Shown: positions 52,091 to 62,759 of the stretch, one piece after another
How positions within the stretch are numbered: position 1 is the stretch's first letter
How the letters are laid out: each line of letters opens with the position of its first letter
From: Pontibacterium sinense
GTDB taxonomy: Bacteria > Pseudomonadota > Gammaproteobacteria > Pseudomonadales > Balneatricaceae
Length of the DNA stretch: 64,000 nt
Reading direction: 5' to 3'
Assembly (NCBI RefSeq): GCF_015209595.1
Contig: NZ_JADEYS010000009.1
Location: forward strand, 62,001 to 126,000
Position numbers and translations under genes: made by a program
Notes under the pieces: generated by a model
Seen by the model: only the letters and a program-made list of their open reading frames with translations
What the model was told of the DNA's origin: nothing
The model's database searches: none

Positions 52091-53374
52091 TTATTCTTCC
52101 GGAGCCGCCTTTTGCTGCTCGCGGTTTTCATAAATCAACAGCGGCTCACTATCACCACTGATTACACCTTCATCAATCACTACCTTGCTGACACCTTCCA
52201 TAGAGGGCAACTGATACATAGTATCAAGCAATGTCGCCTCCAGAATTGAACGCAAACCTCGTGCACCGGTACCACGTTCAAGCGCTCTTTTTGCAACAGC
52301 GTGCAACGCTTCTTCACGGAAATCAACTTCCGCACCTTCCATACCGAAAAGTGCAGAGTACTGTTTGGTCAGGCTGTTCTTAGGCTCTGTCAGAATCTGA
52401 ATCAGAGCGTCTTCGTCCAGTTCACCCAGCGCAGCAATCATTGGCAGACGACCCACGAACTCAGGGATCAGACCATATTTCACCAAATCCTCTGCCTCAA
52501 CTTCTTGCAGAGCCTTTGAAACGGACTTCTCTTCATCCTTCGCTTTTACAATCGCATTGAAACCAATAGAGCTCTTTTCAGAACGATCACGAATGATCTG
52601 CTCAAGGCCCGCAAACGCGCCACCACAGATGAACAGGATATTGGAGGTATCAACCTGCAAAAACTCCTGCTGAGGGTGCTTACGGCCACCCTGAGGCGGC
52701 ACAGACGCTACCGTTCCCTCGATAAGCTTCAGCAGCGCTTGCTGTACACCTTCACCAGATACATCTCGGGTAATGGACGGATTATCAGATTTGCGTGAAA
52801 TCTTATCGATCTCATCGATGTAAACGATACCCAACTGGGCCTTTTCTACATCGTAATCGCACTTCTGCAGCAGCTTCTGGATGATATTTTCAACATCTTC
52901 ACCCACGTAACCCGCCTCAGTCAGCGTGGTTGCATCAGCAATGGTGAAAGGCACATTCAGCATTCGCGCCAACGTCTGAGCCAGTAGTGTTTTACCGCTA
53001 CCGGTTGGACCAATCAGCAGGATATTACTTTTGCCTAGCTCTACGCCGTCTTTTCCGCCCTGAAAGCGGAGACGCTTGTAGTGGTTATAAACTGCTACCG
53101 CAAGAACTCTCTTAGCCTGCTCCTGACCAATAACGTACTCGTTCAGGGTTTCTGCAATTTCCGCAGGAATCGGCAAGCGATCACTCCCTTCCTGGGGTTC
53201 TGCTTCCTGAATCTCTTCGCGAATAATGTCGTTGCACAGATCAACACATTCGTCACAGATAAAGACAGACGGTCCTGCGATCAGTTTACGCACTTCATCC
53301 TGACTTTTTCCGCAGAATGAACAGTACAGCAGCTTACCGCTGTCGCCATCTTTACCTTTAATTTCGTCGGACAT
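52091..53374 (-). CDS. clpX: ClpX, ATP-dependent unfoldase of the ClpXP protease
   Basis: A 427-residue AAA+ protein. The N-terminal zinc finger has [11 protein letters not shown] and CDECVDLC (residues about 18-48), the Walker A motif is [15 protein letters not shown] near 117, and Walker [14 protein letters not shown] near 182. [16 protein letters not shown] is the sensor 2 region. It unfolds substrates for ClpP. It follows clpP in the usual order with a gap of 90 bases. Confidence 0.98.
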   Translation of the reverse strand: MSDEIKGKDGDSGKLLYCSFCGKSQDEVRKLIAGPSVFICDECVDLCNDIIREEIQEAEPQEGSDRLPIPAEIAETLNEYVIGQEQAKRVLAVAVYNHYKRLRFQGGKDGVELGKSNILLIGPTGSGKTLLAQTLARMLNVPFTIADATTLTEAGYVGEDVENIIQKLLQKCDYDVEKAQLGIVYIDEIDKISRKSDNPSITRDVSGEGVQQALLKLIEGTVASVPPQGGRKHPQQEFLQVDTSNILFICGGAFAGLEQIIRDRSEKSSIGFNAIVKAKDEEKSVSKALQEVEAEDLVKYGLIPEFVGRLPMIAALGELDEDALIQILTEPKNSLTKQYSALFGMEGAEVDFREEALHAVAKRALERGTGARGLRSILEATLLDTMYQLPSMEGVSKVVIDEGVISGDSEPLLIYENREQQKAAPEE

Positions 53375-53464
53375 TCGACTACCTCATATGTGCAAATCCG
53401 GAAAGATACTTTATGGAGTCTCTCCAGACCTTTTTCAACCCACCCTCATATTATAGGAGGGTTA

Positions 53465-54088
53465 TCAACCAGCGCGACGTCCCAGAACATCGTCAATCAA
53501 ACCATACTCTTTAGCTGCTTCCGGAGCCATAAAGTTATCACGGTCTGTATCACGAGCGATGGTCTCAAGGTCCTGCCCGGTATGCTCTGCCAATATACGG
53601 TTCAGCTTTTCACGGATGCTAAGAATCTCTTTAGTGTGAATCTCAATATCCGTCGCCTGCCCCTGGTATCCACCCAATGGCTGGTGAATCATGACACGCG
53701 CATTTGGCAACGCAAAGCGCTTACCTTTGGCACCACCGGCCAGCAGGAACGCACCCATGCTTGCAGCCTGCCCCATGCACATAGTACTGACATCAGGCTT
53801 AATGAACTGCATGGTATCGTAAATAGACATACCCGCAGTCACAGATCCACCCGGAGAGTTAATGTACAGATGAATGTCTTTGTCCGGGTTCTCAGCTTCC
53901 AAATACAACAGCTGAGCCACAACGAGGTTCGCCATGTGATCTTCCACAGGACCGACCAGGAAAATGACACGCTCTTTTAACAGACGAGAGTAGATGTCAT
54001 AAGCTCGCTCACCGCGCGCGCTTTGCTCAACTACCATAGGGACCAGACTGCTGAGAATATCAGCGGACCCTTTTCCAAATTCGCCCAT
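53465..54088 (-). CDS. clpP: ClpP, ATP-dependent Clp protease proteolytic subunit
   Basis: A 207-residue serine protease. The catalytic serine is in [20 protein letters not shown] (near residue 107) and the histidine in [17 protein letters not shown] (near 132). It forms a tetradecameric barrel with ClpX or ClpA. It lies between tig and clpX in the conserved gammaproteobacterial order. Confidence 0.98.
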   Translation of the reverse strand: MGEFGKGSADILSSLVPMVVEQSARGERAYDIYSRLLKERVIFLVGPVEDHMANLVVAQLLYLEAENPDKDIHLYINSPGGSVTAGMSIYDTMQFIKPDVSTMCMGQAASMGAFLLAGGAKGKRFALPNARVMIHQPLGGYQGQATDIEIHTKEILSIREKLNRILAEHTGQDLETIARDTDRDNFMAPEAAKEYGLIDDVLGRRAG

Positions 54089-54119
54089 TCTTTATCTCCT
54101 TAGCGTAATTACGCGAAAA

Positions 54120-54157
54120 AAAAACGACAGCCAGCCTACGCCAACTGCCGTTTTTTT
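54120..54157 (-). terminator. Terminator after tig
   Basis: An imperfect stem (CGGCAG/CTGTCG) with long A- and T-runs between tig and clpP. Confidence 0.65.
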
Positions 54158-54180
54158 AACTGTGACTTACTTGGCGTTGC

Positions 54181-55518
54181 TTACTCAGCAGCGTCTTCTT
54201 CAGTTTCAGCTTCCGGCTGTGCCGGCTTGATGGCGTCTTCGTAGCTAACTTCTACTTCAGAGACTTTAGCAGATGCCAGAAGCTGATCAAGCACCTGATC
54301 TTCCATTACCAGACTCTGGATCTGGTTCAGCATCTCCTGGTTACTGTTGTACCAGTCGATTACCTGCTGTGGTTCCTGGTAAGTTTCAGCCAGTTCTTTG
54401 ATGGAAGTCTGAACGCGCTCGTCATCAACTTTGATGTCGTTTGCTTTGATGAATTCCTGAACCAGCAGACCAACAGATACGCGGCTTACCGCCTGCTCCT
54501 GGAACATCTCTTTAGGCAGCATGTTCAGATCGAAATCAGAATCCGGACCCGCGAACTGCTGAACCGCCTGACGACGCAGGTTATCGATTTCATTATCGAT
54601 CAGCGCAGCTGGAACATCGATGCTGTTCAGCTTAACCAACTCACGGAACACCTGATCTTTCAGCTTCATTTTCAGCGTATTGACCAGCTCGCGCTCCATG
54701 TTCTTGCGAACTTCAGCCTTGAAGCCGTCCAGAGTTTTCTCTTCCATACCGAAGTTGGAGAAGAACTCTTCGTTCAGCTCAGCCAGAGTCTGGGCAGAAA
54801 CGCTCTGTACTTTAACTGCAAACTTAGCGTCTTTACCTTTCAGCTCTTCAGCGTGATAGCTTTCCGGGAAGGTAACATCCAGCTCTTTCTCATCGCCAGC
54901 GCTTGCGCCAACCAAACCGGATTCGAAACCAGGGATCATGGTGTTGGAACCCAGTACCAGATCCATGCCTTCGCCTTTACCGCCATCGAATGCTTCACCG
55001 TCGATAGTACCCGCGAAGTCGATCTTAACACGGTCGCCATCTTCAGCAGCGCGCTCTACTTCATCCCAAGATGCCTGCTGTTTACGCAGAGTCTCGATCA
55101 TCTGATCCAGATCTTCATCTTTAACTTCTGCAGACAGCTTCTCGATCTCTACACCAGAGAAATCAGCCAGCTCGATTTCAGGGTAAACTTCGAACGTTGC
55201 AACGTATTCGAAATCTTCGCCTTCTTTATCGTTTTTGAACTCGATGCTTGGGCTGTTCGCAGGCTGCAGCTTTTCATCAGTAGTCGCTTTGAACAGAGTT
55301 TCCTGAATAACCTGATTCAGTACTTCTTCACGAATACCTTTGCCGTAACGTTTCTTAACGACTTTTACAGGCACCTTGCCTGGACGGAAGCCATCAAGAC
55401 GGGCGGTACGTGCGGTCTGCTGAACGCGCTTCTGAACATCCTGATCGATACGCTCAGCCGGTACAGTAACAGTTACCTGACGCTCGAGACCGGAAGTAGT
55501 TTCAACGGAAACTTGCAT
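54181..55518 (-). CDS. tig: Trigger factor
   Basis: A 445-residue ribosome-associated chaperone and peptidyl-prolyl isomerase. The ribosome-binding signature region GFRPGKVPVKVVKKRYG is near residue 44, the FKBP-type domain about 155-240 (DGDRVKIDFAGTIDGEAFDG), and the C-terminal arms are helical with an acidic tail. The ATG at 55518 follows TGAGGAAT; the earlier in-frame ATG has no ribosome site. Confidence 0.97.
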   Translation of the reverse strand: MQVSVETTSGLERQVTVTVPAERIDQDVQKRVQQTARTARLDGFRPGKVPVKVVKKRYGKGIREEVLNQVIQETLFKATTDEKLQPANSPSIEFKNDKEGEDFEYVATFEVYPEIELADFSGVEIEKLSAEVKDEDLDQMIETLRKQQASWDEVERAAEDGDRVKIDFAGTIDGEAFDGGKGEGMDLVLGSNTMIPGFESGLVGASAGDEKELDVTFPESYHAEELKGKDAKFAVKVQSVSAQTLAELNEEFFSNFGMEEKTLDGFKAEVRKNMERELVNTLKMKLKDQVFRELVKLNSIDVPAALIDNEIDNLRRQAVQQFAGPDSDFDLNMLPKEMFQEQAVSRVSVGLLVQEFIKANDIKVDDERVQTSIKELAETYQEPQQVIDWYNSNQEMLNQIQSLVMEDQVLDQLLASAKVSEVEVSYEDAIKPAQPEAETEEDAAE

Positions 55519-55756
55519 GGAATTCCTCATTAATACTTATACATTTTGATCCAGCTAGATCAGCAGGCTTTATCCAATAAAGCCTGCAACCTGTATGCCC
55601 TGCAAGAAACACTAATCGCCTTACGGGCAGAATTTAAGCGCAAAATTTTCAAGCAACCAGCGCAATTAGTCAAGCAAATCAACGTATGAAAGGCATTTTT
55701 GCGTAGGCAAAATAACGGAAGGAGTAATTAAGCAGGAAAAGCCAAATTTCAGGCAC

Positions 55757-55780
55757 AAAAAAATCGCCATATAAGCGATT
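55757..55780 (-). terminator. Terminator of the tRNA cluster
   Basis: ATCGC-N7-GCGAT followed by T-run on the minus strand, about 30 bases past the last tRNA. Confidence 0.8.
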
Positions 55781-55809
55781 AATTAGTGTCAAAATTTGAC
55801 TTCGTAGAA

Positions 55810-55886
55810 TGGGGTGGACGATGGGGCTCGAACCCACGACCACCGGAATCACAATCCGGGGCTCTACCAACTGAGCTACGCCCACC
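55810..55886 (-). tRNA. tRNA-His (GTG), second copy in transcription order
   Basis: A full cloverleaf: acceptor arm GTGGGCG/CGTCCAC with one G-T pair, anticodon loop TTGTGAT giving GTG, the extra G at position -1 opposite the C discriminator (a histidine identity mark), and an encoded CCA end. It is identical to the copy at 56010-56086. Confidence 0.97.
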
Positions 55887-55907
55887 ACAACATACTACTT
55901 TTAAAAA

Positions 55908-55992
<85 letters not shown>

Positions 55993-56009
55993 ACTACATT
56001 ATTAGAGAT

Positions 56010-56086
56010 TGGGGTGGACGATGGGGCTCGAACCCACGACCACCGGAATCACAATCCGGGGCTCTACCAACTGAGCTACGCCCACC
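56010..56086 (-). tRNA. tRNA-His (GTG), first copy in transcription order
   Basis: Identical over all 77 bases to the copy at 55810-55886, exactly 200 bases away. The two flank the tRNA-Leu gene. Confidence 0.97.
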
Positions 56087-56129
56087 ATATCTCTAATCAA
56101 GACTTCAACTTTCTTCAGCAACATCTTCT

Positions 56130-56206
56130 TGGCACGCCCGGCAGGACTCGAACCCGCAGCCTACGGCTTAGAAGGCCGTTGCTCTATCCAGTTGAGCTAC
56201 GGGCGC
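56130..56206 (-). tRNA. tRNA-Arg (TCT)
   Basis: Acceptor arm GCGCCCG/CGGGCGT with a G-T closing pair, anticodon loop CTTCTAA giving TCT, reading AGA, and encoded CCA. It is first in the transcribed order Arg-His-Leu-His. Confidence 0.96.
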
Positions 56207-56496
56207 CTTGTTGCCCGCCCTTAACTGCTTTGCTTTCACGTTCCTAAGTGGTCTGTGTTAGCGCCGCCGTTCAAGGTGGTGCGAATATTATAGAGCCGAT
56301 TTTAGGTCGTCAACACTTTTTTATTTTTTTAATGAAATAAACAGCTTAGCGCTCAAACAATGGTCAAATTGCAACCAAAACAAGCGCCTATATACATATT
56401 CTGCTTAATGCTCAACCAATTGCCCTTGGCCCTGACAGTCAACCATGAGAGAATTTGCGCCAGTGAAAATTCGTTTTATAGGACAGCATCCGCAAT

Positions 56497-57348
56497 ATGA
56501 GCGCAAAAACAATAGACGGCAAACAAATTGCCGCTGATGTACGCCGCAAGGTCGCTGAAGGTATTCAACAGCGCATCGCTTCCGGCAAAGCTGCCCCCTG
56601 CCTGGCAGTGATACTGGTCGGTGTTGACCCGGCCTCACAAGTTTACGTACGCAATAAAAAGAATGCCTGTAAAGAAGTAGGCATCGATTCCCGTTCTTAC
56701 GATCTACCGGACGATACAACACAACAGCAGCTAGAAGAGCTTGTTGATGAACTGAATGCCGATCCTTCTGTACACGGCATTTTGCTGCAGCTTCCTCTGC
56801 CAGCACACCTGAACGGCGACGAAATCTTAGAACGCATCCGCCCGGACAAAGATGTCGACGGTTTTCACGCATTCAATCTCGGCCGACTTGCACAACGCAT
56901 GCCTGTTCTCCGCCCCTGCACACCTAAAGGGGTTATGACTCTATTGGCATCCACTGGCATTGATCTGCACGGTCAGGAAGCAGTTGTTGTAGGTGCCTCC
57001 AACATCGTTGGTCGCCCAATGTCCCTGGAGCTGCTGCTTGCTGGCTGCACCGTTACTACGACACACCGCTTTACCCGTGATCTGCCTGGCCACGTCAATC
57101 GAGCAGACATTGTCGTTGTTGGCGTTGGAATCCCAGGTCTGGTGAAAGGCGAATGGATTAAAGAAGGCGCTATCGTCATCGATGTCGGAATTAACAGACT
57201 GGATGATGGACGCTTGGTGGGTGATGTGGAATATGACATCGCAGCAGAGCGCGCTGGCTGGATTACGCCCGTGCCCGGCGGAGTAGGTCCAATGACGGTT
57301 GCCACGCTGATGGAAAACACACTGGAAGCCGCAGAGAAGCTGGATTAA
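56497..57348 (+). CDS. folD: FolD, methylenetetrahydrofolate dehydrogenase/cyclohydrolase
   Basis: A 283-residue bifunctional enzyme of one-carbon metabolism. Visible motifs are [17 protein letters not shown] with the catalytic lysine region (near residue 47), [12 protein letters not shown] (near 97), [10 protein letters not shown] (near 121) and [18 protein letters not shown] near the C-terminus. It is divergent from the tRNA cluster, a common arrangement in gammaproteobacteria. Confidence 0.97.
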   Translation: MSAKTIDGKQIAADVRRKVAEGIQQRIASGKAAPCLAVILVGVDPASQVYVRNKKNACKEVGIDSRSYDLPDDTTQQQLEELVDELNADPSVHGILLQLPLPAHLNGDEILERIRPDKDVDGFHAFNLGRLAQRMPVLRPCTPKGVMTLLASTGIDLHGQEAVVVGASNIVGRPMSLELLLAGCTVTTTHRFTRDLPGHVNRADIVVVGVGIPGLVKGEWIKEGAIVIDVGINRLDDGRLVGDVEYDIAAERAGWITPVPGGVGPMTVATLMENTLEAAEKLD

Positions 57349-57519
57349 TCAGCATCTCTATGCACGATCGGTAAGCCGAACTAAAAGCGCTTACCGATCT
57401 ACACCCCACCCCCATATGTTCGACACCTAAAACAAACCGAGCACTATCGTTTCAACAACCTAAACAGCTTACGTAACCAACGGCAGCAAGCCGACTTTTG
57501 GGGAATCACAGCTCTGATA

Positions 57520-59829
57520 ATGGAAACCAAACGCATTGATCGCACACGGCGGAGTCAGTTCCTCATTCCCACCACAGTCCTGCTGGGCTCAATCCTAGCT
57601 ACGTATTACGCCAGCCTGTTTAGCGCAAACATCAATAAAGAACAGTTTGAAACCCGTTTTCAGGCCCTTGCCAATCAGACAACCCTTCTGATTCAAGAAA
57701 AACTCGATCGTTATCCATTACTATTAAAAACAACTCGGGGCCTGGTGCTAAACCACCTAAATGATGTCGAGAAACATTGGCCGCTTTACTTCGAACAGGC
57801 CGCACTGAATTTTGAAGCCAATGGCATTATTGGTATCACTTACACTCGCTACGTTCCCCAGCGCAATCGACAAATGTTCGTCGACATTCAACGTAAAACA
57901 TACGGGCCCGACTTTCGTATTTTTCCAGACACACTGCGAGAAGACGCGTTTGTATTAATGCAAGCAGCCCCAGACACCATTACACAGAAGGTGCGGGGCT
58001 TTGATATTGGCTCAGAATCAAACCGCCGTTTTGCCGCTGAGCGAGCAAAAAACTCCAGCTCTCTCGCGCTATCAGAACCGATATCTTTACTTCCGACCGA
58101 TCAGCAGTCTCTGGACTACCTGTTCCTACTGCCGGTCGAAAGTCCTGACCCGAATGACCCATACACCCCACTCTTCCATGGCTGGGTAACCATTGGCTTT
58201 AGCCTAAGCATGCTGTTGGAAGAAACACTTCAAAAAATTGATCCACTTATTCATGTCGAAGCAGTAGATGAACGAATCGGTCAAAAACCGCTTTACGATA
58301 GCCACCCATCCGAAAAGGCAGACCCCCATCTTCTGCCTTTTCGGCTAAAGCAAACACTAGAACTTTCCCATCAGCGTATCGACCTGTATTACACACCACT
58401 TAACGCATTCGCATCGACGGATATACTTTATCGTCATGACCTGAGCATATTGATTGGTGGAAGCCTCATCGGCACGCTTGGCGCATTCGCTTGTTTCTTG
58501 ATGCTGGGTGGACGCGCACGCGCACTGCGCCAGGCAGAGGTAATGACACGTCTATCCCGAGACAGCAACAGTCGATATCAGGCGCTGTTTGAAAGCTCGC
58601 CTGAGGCGATCATTCTCAGCGTTGATAACCGCATTATCCTCGCCAACAGTTCAGCAGTTGGACTGTTAGGGGCTTGCGGCATCGAGCAGCTAATCGGCTT
58701 GAACGTGCTTGATATTGCCAGCGATTCCAATCGCACCTCCGCAGATGAATTAATGAAATCACTGCAACAATCAAAGCACGACAAATTACCACCTATCGAA
58801 GAACAACTGGTTCGCCTCGACGGCAGCACATTTGATGCTGAATTAAGCCTGTCGCGCACCACCTACGATAACGCCAGTGCAATTCAGCTTATGTTTAGAG
58901 ACATCAGCGACATCAAGAAACGCCGTAATGCAGCGAAGATTGCCAAAAAAGTACTGGAGCACACAACCGAAGCCATCATGGTTACGGACAACAATGCACG
59001 CATCATCCTGACTAACCCGGCATTTACTGCCCTCACTGGCTTTACAGATAAACAGGCTCTAGATCAAAAAACCAGCTTATTGAAGTCCGGCCATCACGAC
59101 ATCAATTTCTATAAGCAGCTTTGGCGTGACCTGCTTCACACCGGACAATGGATTGGAGAGATTGCCAATCGCAAACGCAGCGGTGAAGTCTATATCCAGA
59201 AGACAAATATCTCAGCGGTATACGACAAAGACGGAGATATCAGTCACTTTGTTTGCGTCATGAGTGATATTACCGAGCAAAAGCGCACTTTTGATACCAT
59301 CCGCTTCCAGGCTCTGCATGACAACCTGACCAAGCTTCCCAACCGTATTCACTTTGAAGCCAGGGCCGAAAAAGCACTCAGTCGCGCCAGCCTTGCGGGT
59401 AGCCATTTTGCCATTTTATTCATAGACCTGGATGACTTTAAGCCCATCAACGATAGCTTCGGACACCTACTGGGTGACAAGCTACTTGTCGCTCTCGCCG
59501 ATAAACTCTCCGCAGCGCTTCGACCATCCGATATGGTGTCCCGCATTGGCGGGGATGAATTCCTGGTATTGGCAGATGAACTTACCCATCTGGATGAGGC
59601 TCGCCTGCTCGCCGAACGCCTGATGCATATGATCTCAACTCCGGTAGAGATCGACGGCATTGAACTACGGGTCAGCGCAAGCATTGGAATTAGCATTTAT
59701 CCCTCTCAGGGGGACAGCATCGACAGCCTGATCCACGCAGCAGATCAAGCCATGTACAGCGCCAAAAAACAGGGCAAAAATCAGGTTGCTATCGCATCCC
59801 AGGACACCACACAACTTATTCCACGATAA
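57520..59829 (+). CDS. CHASE-PAS-PAS-GGDEF diguanylate cyclase
   Basis: A 769-residue membrane sensor. One N-terminal helix (about 14-34) and a second near 310-330 bracket a periplasmic CHASE domain (about 45-290; GIIGITYTRYVPQRNRQMF). Two PAS domains follow (about 350-460 and 475-590; the second ends SDITEQKRT). The GGDEF domain holds the intact active motif SRIGGDEFLVLADEL. RPSD lies five residues before GGDEF, matching the inhibitory RxxD site for c-di-GMP feedback. No EAL domain follows. It should make c-di-GMP in response to an unknown outside signal. Confidence 0.93.
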   Translation: METKRIDRTRRSQFLIPTTVLLGSILATYYASLFSANINKEQFETRFQALANQTTLLIQEKLDRYPLLLKTTRGLVLNHLNDVEKHWPLYFEQAALNFEANGIIGITYTRYVPQRNRQMFVDIQRKTYGPDFRIFPDTLREDAFVLMQAAPDTITQKVRGFDIGSESNRRFAAERAKNSSSLALSEPISLLPTDQQSLDYLFLLPVESPDPNDPYTPLFHGWVTIGFSLSMLLEETLQKIDPLIHVEAVDERIGQKPLYDSHPSEKADPHLLPFRLKQTLELSHQRIDLYYTPLNAFASTDILYRHDLSILIGGSLIGTLGAFACFLMLGGRARALRQAEVMTRLSRDSNSRYQALFESSPEAIILSVDNRIILANSSAVGLLGACGIEQLIGLNVLDIASDSNRTSADELMKSLQQSKHDKLPPIEEQLVRLDGSTFDAELSLSRTTYDNASAIQLMFRDISDIKKRRNAAKIAKKVLEHTTEAIMVTDNNARIILTNPAFTALTGFTDKQALDQKTSLLKSGHHDINFYKQLWRDLLHTGQWIGEIANRKRSGEVYIQKTNISAVYDKDGDISHFVCVMSDITEQKRTFDTIRFQALHDNLTKLPNRIHFEARAEKALSRASLAGSHFAILFIDLDDFKPINDSFGHLLGDKLLVALADKLSAALRPSDMVSRIGGDEFLVLADELTHLDEARLLAERLMHMISTPVEIDGIELRVSASIGISIYPSQGDSIDSLIHAADQAMYSAKKQGKNQVAIASQDTTQLIPR

Positions 59830-59890
59830 CAGTCATCAAGCTCTCTGCGCTGTGCTAACCTGACCGGATTACGCAGCGTGGAGACCGTTT

Positions 59891-62059
59891 ATGAAACCCG
59901 GCAAGAAAAGCATTCTGCTTGGCATCGTTACCCTTATCATCCTCAGTTTCTTTCTGTTCGATCTCGGACGCTTTCTTGATTTCTCCTATATCAAAACGCA
60001 ACAGGAAACCCTGTCTGCTTTTGTTAGCGACAACCTTTGGCTTAGCGTCGGCCTCTACTTCTGTATTTACATAATCGCCACCGGGTTATCCCTGCCCGGC
60101 GCTGCCGTACTTACCCTTTTGGGGGGCGCGTTATTCGGCACACTTTTGGGCTCTGTCGTTGTATCCTTCGCAAGCTCAATTGGTGCAACTGTTGCTTTTC
60201 TGGCGGCACGATACCTTGCACGCGGCTTCGTTTCCCGCCGCTTCTCCGTGCTGCTAGCCCCGATTAACAGCGGCATCGAGCGCGATGGCATCTCATATCT
60301 TTTCAGCCTTAGATTGATTCCACTCTTTCCATTTTTTGCGATTAATCTGGTGATGGGCGTCACACGCATGCCGGTTAAAACCTATTACTGGGTTAGCCAG
60401 CTAGGCATGCTCCCGGCAACAATAATTTACGTAAATGCCGGCACTCAGCTTGCCGCACTGGAGGATATCCAAGGCATTCTATCTCCCTCCATCCTAGTAT
60501 CACTTGCGCTGCTGGGATTGTTCCCTTGGATTGCACGCGCTGCGATCAAAGTGTTTCAGAAACACCGCATTTATAGGAAATTCACCAAACCCACTCACTT
60601 TGACCGCAACCTGCTGGTAATTGGTGCAGGCGCAGGCGGCCTCGTTACCGCCTATATCGCAGCAGCCGTAAAAGCCAAAGTCACCCTCATTGAAAAAAAT
60701 AAAATGGGAGGCGACTGCCTCAATACGGGGTGCGTACCCTCAAAAGCACTCATCCGTACCAGCCGCTTTCTTGCAGACATACGCAATGCGAAGACCCTTG
60801 GCATTCAAACCGCAGAGGCAAATTTTGAATTTTCGGACATCATGCAACGTGTCAAACACGTGATTACCCAGATAGAACCGCACGATTCAACTGAACGCTA
60901 CGAGAAACTTGGCGTTGAATGTCTATCTGGCGAAGCAAAGTTAGTCTCACCTTGGGAAGTAGAAGTTAACGGACAACGCCTATCTGCCCCCAACATTGTT
61001 CTGGCGACAGGCGGAAAGCCACGAATACCTGACATACCGGGCATTCATGATGTCGCACCGCTCACATCAGACACGCTTTGGGAGATAGACGAACTTCCTC
61101 CGCGACTATTGATACTGGGCGCGGGAGCAATCGCCTGCGAGCTTGGCCAATGCTTCAACCAATTTGGCAGCCAGGTCACGATCGTTTTACGCGGCAGCCA
61201 GATTCTTTCACGCGAAGACCTGGACGCCGCCACACTGGTTGCAGACCGCCTCACCCAGGAAGGCATCAACATCTGCTATGAGCACACGCCAGTAACATTT
61301 CGGGCACTAGAAAAAGGCTACGCGCTGACCGCTCAACACCAAGACCGACAAGTTGATATTGAATTTGACCGGGTTTTGGTTGCCACTGGACGTACCGCCA
61401 ACTTAGAAGGGCTCGGATTGGAACAACTTGGAATCGATACGAAAGACCAGGAACTGCTTGAGGTCGACCGCTTCCTACGCACCCGCTGCCCCAATATCCT
61501 GGCCTGCGGGGACCTGGTAGGGCCGCATCAGTTCACTCACGCAGCAGGCCATCAAGCGTGGTATACCGCCGTGAATGCCCTGTTCGGCGACATCAAGAAG
61601 TTTGCAGTGGATCATCGCTATATCCCTTTCACTACCTACACCTCACCGGAAATAGCGCGGGTAGGCTTAAACGAGAAAGAGGCTGATGCCCAGGGAATTT
61701 CTTATGAGATCACTCGCTACGACCTGTCAGATCTTGACCGGGCTATTACTGACTCAAACGACTACGGCATGGTGAAAGTACTAACCGCACCGGGTAAAGA
61801 CCGCATTCTTGGTGTCACTCTGGTCGGCAGTCGTGCATCAGATATGCTTGCGGAATTCGCACTGGCTATGCGCCACGGCCTGGGGCTAAACAAAATCCTT
61901 GGCACCATACATGCTTACCCTACCTTCTCAGAAGCCAACAAGTTTGCCGCCGGAGAATGGAAACGGGCACACAGCCCTGAAAAGCTATTAACATGGATCG
62001 AAAAGTACCATAGATGGCGTAGACGCGAACAACACAGCCCATCATCCGATTTGAAATAA
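59891..62059 (+). CDS. Fusion of TVP38/TMEM64 membrane domain and pyridine nucleotide-disulfide oxidoreductase
   Basis: A 722-residue protein. Residues about 1-225 are a TVP38/TMEM64 (SNARE-associated) domain with the motif FSLRLIPLFPFFAINLVMGV near 138. From about 238 it is a full FAD disulfide reductase: LLVIGAGAGGLVTAYIA, redox pair Cys276/Cys281 (GGDCLNTGCVPSK), NAD(P) motif LILGAGAIACELGQ, and the C-terminal HAYPTFSEANKFA with the His-Glu pair. MerA's terminal cysteine pair is absent, so mercury reduction is not supported. It may couple membrane redox chemistry to the genes at the right edge. Confidence 0.92.
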   Translation: MKPGKKSILLGIVTLIILSFFLFDLGRFLDFSYIKTQQETLSAFVSDNLWLSVGLYFCIYIIATGLSLPGAAVLTLLGGALFGTLLGSVVVSFASSIGATVAFLAARYLARGFVSRRFSVLLAPINSGIERDGISYLFSLRLIPLFPFFAINLVMGVTRMPVKTYYWVSQLGMLPATIIYVNAGTQLAALEDIQGILSPSILVSLALLGLFPWIARAAIKVFQKHRIYRKFTKPTHFDRNLLVIGAGAGGLVTAYIAAAVKAKVTLIEKNKMGGDCLNTGCVPSKALIRTSRFLADIRNAKTLGIQTAEANFEFSDIMQRVKHVITQIEPHDSTERYEKLGVECLSGEAKLVSPWEVEVNGQRLSAPNIVLATGGKPRIPDIPGIHDVAPLTSDTLWEIDELPPRLLILGAGAIACELGQCFNQFGSQVTIVLRGSQILSREDLDAATLVADRLTQEGINICYEHTPVTFRALEKGYALTAQHQDRQVDIEFDRVLVATGRTANLEGLGLEQLGIDTKDQELLEVDRFLRTRCPNILACGDLVGPHQFTHAAGHQAWYTAVNALFGDIKKFAVDHRYIPFTTYTSPEIARVGLNEKEADAQGISYEITRYDLSDLDRAITDSNDYGMVKVLTAPGKDRILGVTLVGSRASDMLAEFALAMRHGLGLNKILGTIHAYPTFSEANKFAAGEWKRAHSPEKLLTWIEKYHRWRRREQHSPSSDLK

Positions 62060-62072
62060 AAGCACCACGAGA

Positions 62073-62759
62073 CTAACCGAGTAACTTCTTTCTCAATAAG
62101 CGACAGGCATAAGGTGCGGCCTGTCGCAGCCAATACCACTGATATAGCAGTGTCAGCCTCAACCACCCCTTAGCTCGATATTTACGGGCACTGGTCTCTA
62201 ATGCAGACGGCAACATCTGTAGTGACACACCCGCTAAACGCAAACGCCACACCAGCACATGATCTTCACCATACGGCAGATCTTCGCAATACCCCCCCAA
62301 CTTCAGAAAAGCAGTTCGAGGCAGACAAAAAGCCTGATCACCAAAGGGCACACCGAGCCAACGAGACCGCAAGTTCGCACTGAACGCATTCAACCAGATT
62401 GGCCCGCTGCCATCTTGAGCAAAGCTCAGTTGATAATAGAGCAGCGCCTGAGGCCGGGACAGCAGTGCATTCTGCAATGCAGCCACGCCTGTGTCAGTTA
62501 ACACAGAGTCCAGATGCAAAAACCAGAGATAATCCCCGGTTGCGAGCTTTACGGCTGCATTCATCTGTTGCGCACGACCACGAGACGCAACGACAATCTC
62601 AGCCGAGCAACTCTGCTTTACAACCGACGCCAAGTGTTTACTTTCCGGACACAATACCACGACGATCTGCCAGCACGCTGGCAGCATATCCAACTGCCCC
62701 AAGAGCGGTGGCAACTCTGGCTCTCCAGGTCCTACCGGGATAATAACGCTGACAGACAT
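62073..62759 (-). CDS. Family 2 glycosyltransferase of the rSAM/selenodomain-associated type 2 (TIGR04283-like)
   Basis: A 228-residue GT-A fold protein: VSVIIPVGPGEPELPPLL at the start, then VVASRGRAQQMNAAVKLATG near residue 60 and PFGDQAFCLPRTAFLKLGGY near 140, with PYGEDHVLVWRLRLAGV after it. These match the TIGR04283-like pattern seen beside radical SAM genes. The ATG overlaps the stop of the radical SAM gene (TGATG), so the two are coupled. The acceptor and sugar are unknown. Confidence 0.88.
   Translation of the reverse strand: MSVSVIIPVGPGEPELPPLLGQLDMLPACWQIVVVLCPESKHLASVVKQSCSAEIVVASRGRAQQMNAAVKLATGDYLWFLHLDSVLTDTGVAALQNALLSRPQALLYYQLSFAQDGSGPIWLNAFSANLRSRWLGVPFGDQAFCLPRTAFLKLGGYCEDLPYGEDHVLVWRLRLAGVSLQMLPSALETSARKYRAKGWLRLTLLYQWYWLRQAAPYACRLLRKKLLG

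Noticed and set aside
59891-62059. Mercuric reductase assignment for the TVP38 fusion
   Set aside because: The N-terminal metal-binding domain and the C-terminal cysteine pair of MerA are absent and no mer genes are nearby.
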